DNA of 64,000 nt from Branchiostoma floridae. Taxonomy: Eukaryota > Chordata > Leptocardii > Amphioxiformes > Branchiostomatidae. The notes beneath the pieces are model-generated. The model saw only the letters and a program-made list of their open reading frames with translations. It searched no databases and was not told the origin of the DNA. Location of the stretch: assembly GCF_000003815.2 (NCBI RefSeq), contig NC_049996.1:5403996-5467995 (forward strand), read 5' to 3'. Position numbers and translations under genes: made by a program. Positions 61,701 through 64,000 of this stretch are shown one piece after another (position 1 is the first letter of the stretch; each line of letters begins with the position of its first letter).

Positions 61701-63205
61701 CTTTTATCAATATCCTCCAAATTACAAATCATTGGAGTCATTACTTTCCAGGCATTCATTTTTTTTTGTTTTTTTTTTAAATTAGAAGGTAAGTGGCGAG
61801 AAAAAGAAGGGTGAAGCGTGATCAGACAATTTGACCCGCACACCTCAGGTTGCAGATCAATTGTCCACTTTTTTTCGTTATCCCTTACCTAACGTATTAC
61901 TGGGTGTCGTCTGCAACGTAATGATCACAATAATTTGAAATTTGGTACACATTTATATAAGACTTTATACATGTACGTGAAGTTATCAATAAGTCCTCAG
62001 CTGTACCGAGAAATAATAAGCACAGCTGAGATTTCGAAGCATAGATATAAAGTCTTATATAAATATGAACCAAAATTCAAATTATTGTGATCATTACTTT
62101 GCAGGCGACATCCAGTAATGTAAGGTAAGGGAGAAGGAAAAAAACGTGGACAATTGACCTGACCTGATGTGGCGGGTCAACTTGCGCTGCTGGAAGCCAG
62201 AAACCCAATCTTTTTGCTTCAAATAGGAAAAGAATCATCATCAAACATTTTGACAATGTCTTTTGTTAATTTACGGCATGAGGAACTCGACCCACACATG
62301 TCTGATCACAATTCACGCCACTATTTTCTCGCCACTTACCTTCTGATTTGCAAAAAACGAATGCCTGTAAAGTAATGACTCCAGTGATTTGAAATTTGGA
62401 GGATATGGATAAAAGGCTCCATACTATGAAGTTGTGACTCAATATTTGAGTTGTGCTTATCCTTTCTTGGTGGGGCCGAGAGCTTATTGATCACCCCACG
62501 TATATTGTTCAGTAACAGGTATGTGACAGAGAAGAAAATGAATTTTGGAAACATAATCATAATCATCAACCCCAGGCTATTTGTTACTTTTCAGATGTGT
62601 GTTACGTTAGCTACCATCGTAATTGTAGACAGATGATTATTCACCATTCGTAAGAAATAGTTCCTAAATATAAGTAATGGCATGTAGGTTGTTGTACGAC
62701 CTGATTGCTTAGTGTTTATTCATCATTGTAAAAAAAAAAACTTGTAACGTGAAAAATTATTCACGTTACAAGTTTTTTTTTCTTCAGAATTTTCAAAATT
62801 TCAAAAACTAGACTTGCTAACGCCACAACAAATGTCGAAAGGTAGATGTAACATGTTTCTTGGTTTAGATAATTTTTTTGTGGGGCATTATTTTCCTTTT
62901 ACTTTTGTCGCATGATTGACTCCTTCAATGAAGAAGCGCGACTGACGTGTCAAATGTTGAGACAAAGTGGATTTTTGTGGAATTTTTGTCACTGCAGTGG
63001 AAATCTGGCGAGTATTGTCCAGGCACCTTGCACTGTGAAGTGGTCCAACTCCTACCAGATAGATCCTACAATTGAGGGTGGACAGTGCCTCTACTTTGTT
63101 GGAGCATCTGCAGGCGATTTCTTTGTAATGTTCTCTGTCATCCCGAGGGACAAGACCACTTGGTTCCATCTTCAGATAAGTCTTCAAGGCGTGGCACTCT
63201 ACAAG
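43585..63205 (+). CDS. MACPF-domain protein, copy B (at least 21 coding exons, continues beyond right edge)
   Basis: Exons: 43585-43717, 45093-45224, 45585-45665, 46379-46684, 47312-47485, 48021-48154, 49070-49167, 49924-50074, 50874-50986, 51480-51627, 52870-52952, 53455-53561, 53783-53975, 54790-55038, 55135-55230, 55459 into the gap, then 57638-57775, 58502-58581, 59076-59160, 59625-59711, 60724-60812, 62998-63205. Phases agree at every visible junction. About 733 residues precede the gap and 229 follow it. Layout: signal peptide or anchor (1-30), acidic and Ala/Gln/Asp repeat linkers (45-320), MACPF region (from about 350 to 730) with signature YGTHYIKSAKFGG at 560-572, then a C-terminal region of unassigned family. 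MACPF proteins oligomerise and insert beta-hairpins into membranes; immune, venom or developmental roles are all known. No stop codon was found before the window ends. Exons are well supported; the stretch around the gap is not. Confidence 0.87.
43797..43865 (-). repeat. LINE/SINE 3' tail ending in (ATCT)n
   Basis: The minus strand ends GCAATAAACCACTTGTCTAT and ATCT repeats. The same tail occurs on the plus strand at 61165-61243 (GCGCAATAAACCATCTATC). Confidence 0.55.
44580..44830. repeat. Inverted-repeat scrap in copy B intron 1
   Basis: GGTTCGGAACTTG near 44640 pairs with CAAGTTCCGAACAGG near 44728, and GTGACGTCA/TTACGTCATGA lie outside them. A decayed TIR element is likely. Confidence 0.4.
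45093..45224 (+). CDS. Copy B exon 2
   Basis: It encodes LPTEDLQEACRAAADKDAPL and a charged tail ending KRHSRDIL. The LxEAxRAAAxxDA pattern recurs at the start of exon 4, so exons 2 and 4 probably derive from one repeat type. Phase 1 at both ends. Confidence 0.8.
45585..45665 (+). CDS. Copy B exon 3: acidic linker
   Basis: 81 bp, phase 1 at both ends, Glu/Asp/Ser-rich and probably disordered. It is strongly diverged from exon 3 of copy A (99 bp). Confidence 0.65.
45878..46104 (-). mobile_element. tRNA-derived SINE in copy B intron 3
   Basis: The minus strand starts GAGTGGCGCAGTGGCAGCG, which fits a pol III box A. About 45 bases later it has GAGTTCGAATCCTG (box B). A non-tRNA body with TGCCCTTGGAAAAGGCACTT follows. 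A second SINE with the same body is at 59268-59470. Confidence 0.8.
46379..46684 (+). CDS. Copy B exon 4: four 16-residue tandem repeats
   Basis: 306 bp. After DDLNEALRAAAAEDASP come four 48-bp units of the type YIQQALRAAQPDDVS, the last ending QPDDAY, then NKRFLPAISGLAGKLL. One unit more than copy A. Repeats occupy about residues 135-200. Confidence 0.82.
47312..47485 (+). CDS. Copy B exon 5
   Basis: 174 bp, near-identical to copy A exon 5. Lys/Glu/Ala-rich, probably helical, ending VIDGVLGSG. Confidence 0.8.
47698..47899. mobile_element. Family 1 MITE in copy B intron 5
   Basis: Reverse orientation copy of 21372-21580, with TTCGCGGTGGTTTTAAGTTC and the ACAGTA end. Confidence 0.78.
48021..48154 (+). 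CDS. Copy B exon 6: Ala/Pro repeat with GC 5' splice site
   Basis: 134 bp encoding four GAAPAx units and then KAPVPNGPGFAKEIK. The base after the conserved AAG is GC (48155-48156) where copy A has GT. Either a GC-AG intron is used, or the GT three bases downstream (48158), which would add one Ala in frame. Exon skipping would break the frame. Confidence 0.7.
48240..48640. mobile_element. Family 3 TIR element in copy B intron 6
   Basis: GCGTACCGGTACAAAACC on the left and TGTACCGGTACCCACCCCTA on the right. The GGTCCAGGTCCAGGTTCAGG iteration sits inside the right part. Confidence 0.7.
49500..49800. repeat. Dispersed repeat in copy B intron 7 (partner of 2285-2530)
   Basis: Contains GAACAGCACCAGTCTTTGTC and the CACGTGACTC block; see 2285-2530 and 60380-60660. 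Confidence 0.65.
50120..50392. mobile_element. Foldback element with about 57-bp arms in copy B intron 8
   Basis: The arm with ACCATATATCCGTACACAAA and GCGCTTACCAACAAGCTTTT is matched by AAAGCTTGTTGGTAAGGGCT and GTGTACGGATATATGGTCTT. A related copy is at 6318-6525. Confidence 0.75.
51753..52110. mobile_element. TIR-type element with CCCTGTCACATTG repeats in copy B intron 10
   Basis: CCCCTGTCACATTGTCGACG at the left is followed by near-copies at about 51873 and 51969. It resembles non-autonomous DNA transposon ends; the right boundary is not defined. Confidence 0.45.
52953..52985. repeat. (GTTT)n microsatellite at the exon 11 donor
   Basis: The intron starts directly with six to seven GTTT units followed by poly-T, so the 5' splice site GTTTGT is part of the microsatellite. 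Confidence 0.85.
53783..53975 (+). CDS. Copy B exon 13: MACPF signature
   Basis: The exon encodes FIIRYGTHYIKSAKFGG, an exact match to the MACPF pattern [YW]-G-[TS]-H-[FY]-x6-G-G. A Ser/Ala/Gly-rich stretch (SYSGMFSAGASFGMKGSS) follows, as expected for a membrane-spanning hairpin region. It enters in phase 1 and leaves in phase 2. Confidence 0.92.
54790..55230 (+). CDS. Copy B exons 14-15 (54790-55038, 55135-55230): MACPF C-terminal half
   Basis: Exon 14 begins QSSKTSNTRVTAEGGHQEVA; the T-x-x-G-G spacing after the signature is usual in the family. It ends in a Trp/Pro-rich helical stretch (TFSQWLKTIPTYPKPVEMF) and GCFSED. Exon 15 adds a charged segment ending KEKR. Confidence 0.85.
55459..55574 (+). 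CDS. Copy B exon 16, truncated by assembly gap
   Basis: After the TTGTAG acceptor the frame reads YCEFT and then enters 100 Ns (55475-55574). The remainder, its donor, and possibly further exons are missing from the assembly. Confidence 0.6.
55475..55574. other. Assembly gap (100 N)
   Basis: Exactly 100 Ns, a conventional size for a gap of unknown length. It abuts a minisatellite that probably broke the assembly. Confidence 0.99.
55575..56546. repeat. 31-bp minisatellite with 93-bp higher-order repeat
   Basis: About 31 units of CACTCACTCTGTCCACACCA plus an 11-base remainder (CCGCATCCTGT). Variant units with TGTCAAAACCACCGGAGCC and with CACTTGTTCCACACC alternate in a three-unit (93-bp) order over the right half. 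Because three units are 31 codons, all forward frames stay open. The 380-codon ORF here is not a gene. It lies within an intron of copy B. Confidence 0.92.
56570..56637 (+). CDS. Possible copy B exon just after the minisatellite
   Basis: A CCCAG acceptor is followed by DETNIRNCITVHPVAPMLSR in frame, then a GTAGAC donor. The sequence looks protein-like and contains a Cys. However, its end phase does not match the phase 0 start of the next certain exon (57638) unless a weaker internal donor is used. Confidence 0.3.
56925..57148. mobile_element. TIR element in a copy B intron
   Basis: The left end ATAACGCTGGTTCACCTTTA is the imperfect complement of the right end GGATAAAGGTGAACTAGTTA. Related sequence lies at 28800-29046. 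Confidence 0.65.
57354..57484. mobile_element. Small TIR element with CACGTG repeats
   Basis: Ends CGCCAGCGGCACGTGC and the complementary GCCGCTGG. The interior has three iterations of a unit containing CGTGAATCACGTG, and four CACGTG hexamers in all. Confidence 0.6.
57638..59711 (+). CDS. Copy B exons after the gap (57638-57775, 58502-58581, 59076-59160, 59625-59711)
   Basis: Four small exons with matching phases (0/0, 0/2, 2/0, 0/0). They encode the NDFRLEGGPPGCQSDSLVTN region, FDLPQDVDENIKKDAAAILL, a Trp/Cys plus Gly/Ser/Asn-rich segment (WNCRLPDTRFHGYNSHSN) and CFGFVMTYDEDTGQFSVTD. The repeated Cys residues and beta-strand-like pattern suggest an extracellular beta-rich domain. No family is recognised. 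Confidence 0.75.
57859..58078. mobile_element. TIR element with internal CGCACGAA repeats in a copy B intron
   Basis: Terminal GGGGTGCCTAAGCATTTGC and complementary GCAAATGCCTAGGCACCCC. Between them lie about four to five alternating units with CGAACCTTATG and CGAATCACTATG. Confidence 0.75.
59268..59470 (-). mobile_element. tRNA-derived SINE in a copy B intron
   Basis: The minus strand has GGCGTGGCGTAATTGCTAGA (box A region) and GAGTTCAATCCCTG (box B), then TGTGCCCTTGGAAAATGCAC as in the SINE at 45878. Truncated by the gene's orientation only; no ORF. Confidence 0.78.
60380..60660. repeat. Third copy of the 2285/49500 repeat
   Basis: Contains GAACAGCACCAGTCTTTGTC and CCGTCCCTGAACAGAGACGG. 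Located in a 3' intron of copy B, so it arose independently of the gene duplication. Confidence 0.62.
60724..60812 (+). CDS. Copy B exon with GINTDAIAGRAEYVNP
   Basis: 89 bp, phase 0 in and phase 2 out, GT-AG borders. Joins the exons at 59711 and 62998 in frame. No motif recognised. Confidence 0.7.
61619..62498. mobile_element. Family 2 TIR element with nested palindrome
   Basis: The ends GGTGATCAATAAATTCTTGG and the complementary AGCTTATTGATCACC face each other. Inside, about 61830-62180 forms a second inverted pair (GACAATTTGACCCGC... against ...TGGCGGGTCAA; TTATATAAGACTTTATAC against GTATA-type partner). No transposase ORF. Confidence 0.6.
62730..62782. repeat. Perfect short palindrome
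   Basis: AAAAAAACTTGTAACGTGAA is followed at once by its complement TTCACGTTACAAGTTTTTTT with a short centre. It would fold into a stable hairpin. It lies in the long intron before the last visible exon. Confidence 0.7.
62998..63205 (+). CDS. Copy B last visible exon: beta-rich C-terminal domain
   Basis: 208 bp, phase 2 in and phase 0 out. It encodes APCTVKWSNSYQIDP and CLYFVGASAGDFFVMFSVIP, then TTWFHLQISLQGVALYK. Alternating hydrophobic strands resemble jelly-roll or FAMeT (Methyltransf_FA)-type extracellular domains, but this is a tentative comparison. A GTGATG donor follows and no stop codon is seen, so the gene continues outside the window. Confidence 0.72.
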
Positions 63206-64000
63206 GTGATGCTTATAAACTTATTTTTCTTTACTAACTATGGTCAATATGTTTAATGTTTCAAATAAAATCAAGGGTCGTTTGATGTTTAATAATAATA
63301 CTAATAATAACTGTTCTTAGTTATAGATAGTCAGATAGTCATCGATAACCAAATCAGTGTACGTCTTTGAACAATTCCTCCCATCGTCTTCTGTTTGCTG
63401 CTGTTTCCCTTAGATACCTTAACATGTGAGTCTCAAGTCTAATGTTCTGGTTAAGATGTAGCTTACAGTCGTCTTATAGACTGCTGAGGAGGCCTTCACG
63501 TGGCCTTCCTAGCGTTTGATGTTTCAAGTAAGATAAAGGCTAAATTGCATAGTCTTCTGGGTACTGAATACTGCATTGTAATCGTTTTCTAAATCCCACC
63601 TCTTTGTTTTTAATATGGTTTAGTAATAAAAACAAACCCCAACGTCAAACTTGAGGTGACATTGGGATCACATCCCCTTGTCTTGTAGAGTGTAAGAGAT
63701 TGTTTTTTTCACACTGATGTTTCTGGGATGGAAACAAAATGCTTGCTTAGAATAGTTCAAAATGTTCAGTTGTTTACGAATTGCATATGAACAACTGTGT
63801 GAAAAATCAAGCAACCCGTGTATTTTAATGCTGGCAAAACGGTTATCTACTACTCATAATGTTACGTTTGTGAAGATTTATACACCCAGGAATATAATGA
63901 ATAGATGAAAGTTCAATCTCTTCTTCTGGATAATTCAAATTTATTCAGACGTTCAAACAACATCCCTCATTCTTCTTCAATAAAATAAAAATTCTTATTC
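63206..64000. other. Intron sequence; no further exon recognised
   Basis: No open segment with convincing splice sites and protein-like composition was found between 63206 and the right edge. Confidence 0.5.

Noticed and set aside
63380-63430. Further MACPF exon after 63205
   Set aside because: A TTTCCCTTAG acceptor exists near 63414, but no open, protein-like segment with a donor follows.

Overview
The window looks like nuclear DNA of an invertebrate chordate, most likely a lancelet (Branchiostoma). This is inferred from short exons in 0.1-1.8 kb introns, a MACPF pore-forming gene with many exons, a galactose-3-O-sulfotransferase-type gene, tRNA-derived SINEs, CR1/jockey-like LINE scraps and a very high density of small inverted-repeat transposons. 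No species-diagnostic gene is present. A 100-N assembly gap lies at 55475-55574.

Layout. (1) 585-7781, minus strand: ten exons of a MACPF-family paralogue (copy A), running out of the left edge. (2) 7782-29100: about 21 kb without a confident host gene. It holds LINE fragments, a 3-kb tandem duplication carrying the same dead reverse transcriptase twice, a 2.7-kb inverted-repeat element, and several TIR or foldback elements. (3) 29102-31225, minus strand: three exons of a Gal3ST-like sulfotransferase; its 5' exon was not found. (4) 31226-43080: more transposon debris, including a LINE split by a Harbinger-like MITE, an ORF1-only LINE derivative, and four copies in both orientations of an AT-rich family with CA/TG tracts. 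(5) 43585-63205, plus strand: the second MACPF gene (copy B), at least 21 coding exons, continuing past the right edge.

Copies A and B are divergently oriented about 36 kb apart. Seven of the ten shared coding exons have identical lengths, with matching splice phases, and the differences checked in exons 8 and 10 are synonymous. The three exons that differ in length are a fast-evolving acidic linker (exon 3), a 16-residue tandem repeat (exon 4: three units in A, four in B) and an Ala/Pro-rich repeat (exon 6: two units in A, four in B). Exon 6 also carries a splice-site anomaly in both copies: a duplicated acceptor in A and a GC donor in B. Copy B encodes an N-terminal hydrophobic segment, the repeat linkers, a MACPF domain with the Y-G-T-H-Y-x6-G-G signature (exon 13) and a C-terminal region of unassigned family. 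The proteins are probably secreted or membrane-anchored pore-forming or immune-type factors; that role is inference from the family.

All exon models were built by hand from splice consensus, phase continuity and A/B comparison. None is confirmed by transcripts.
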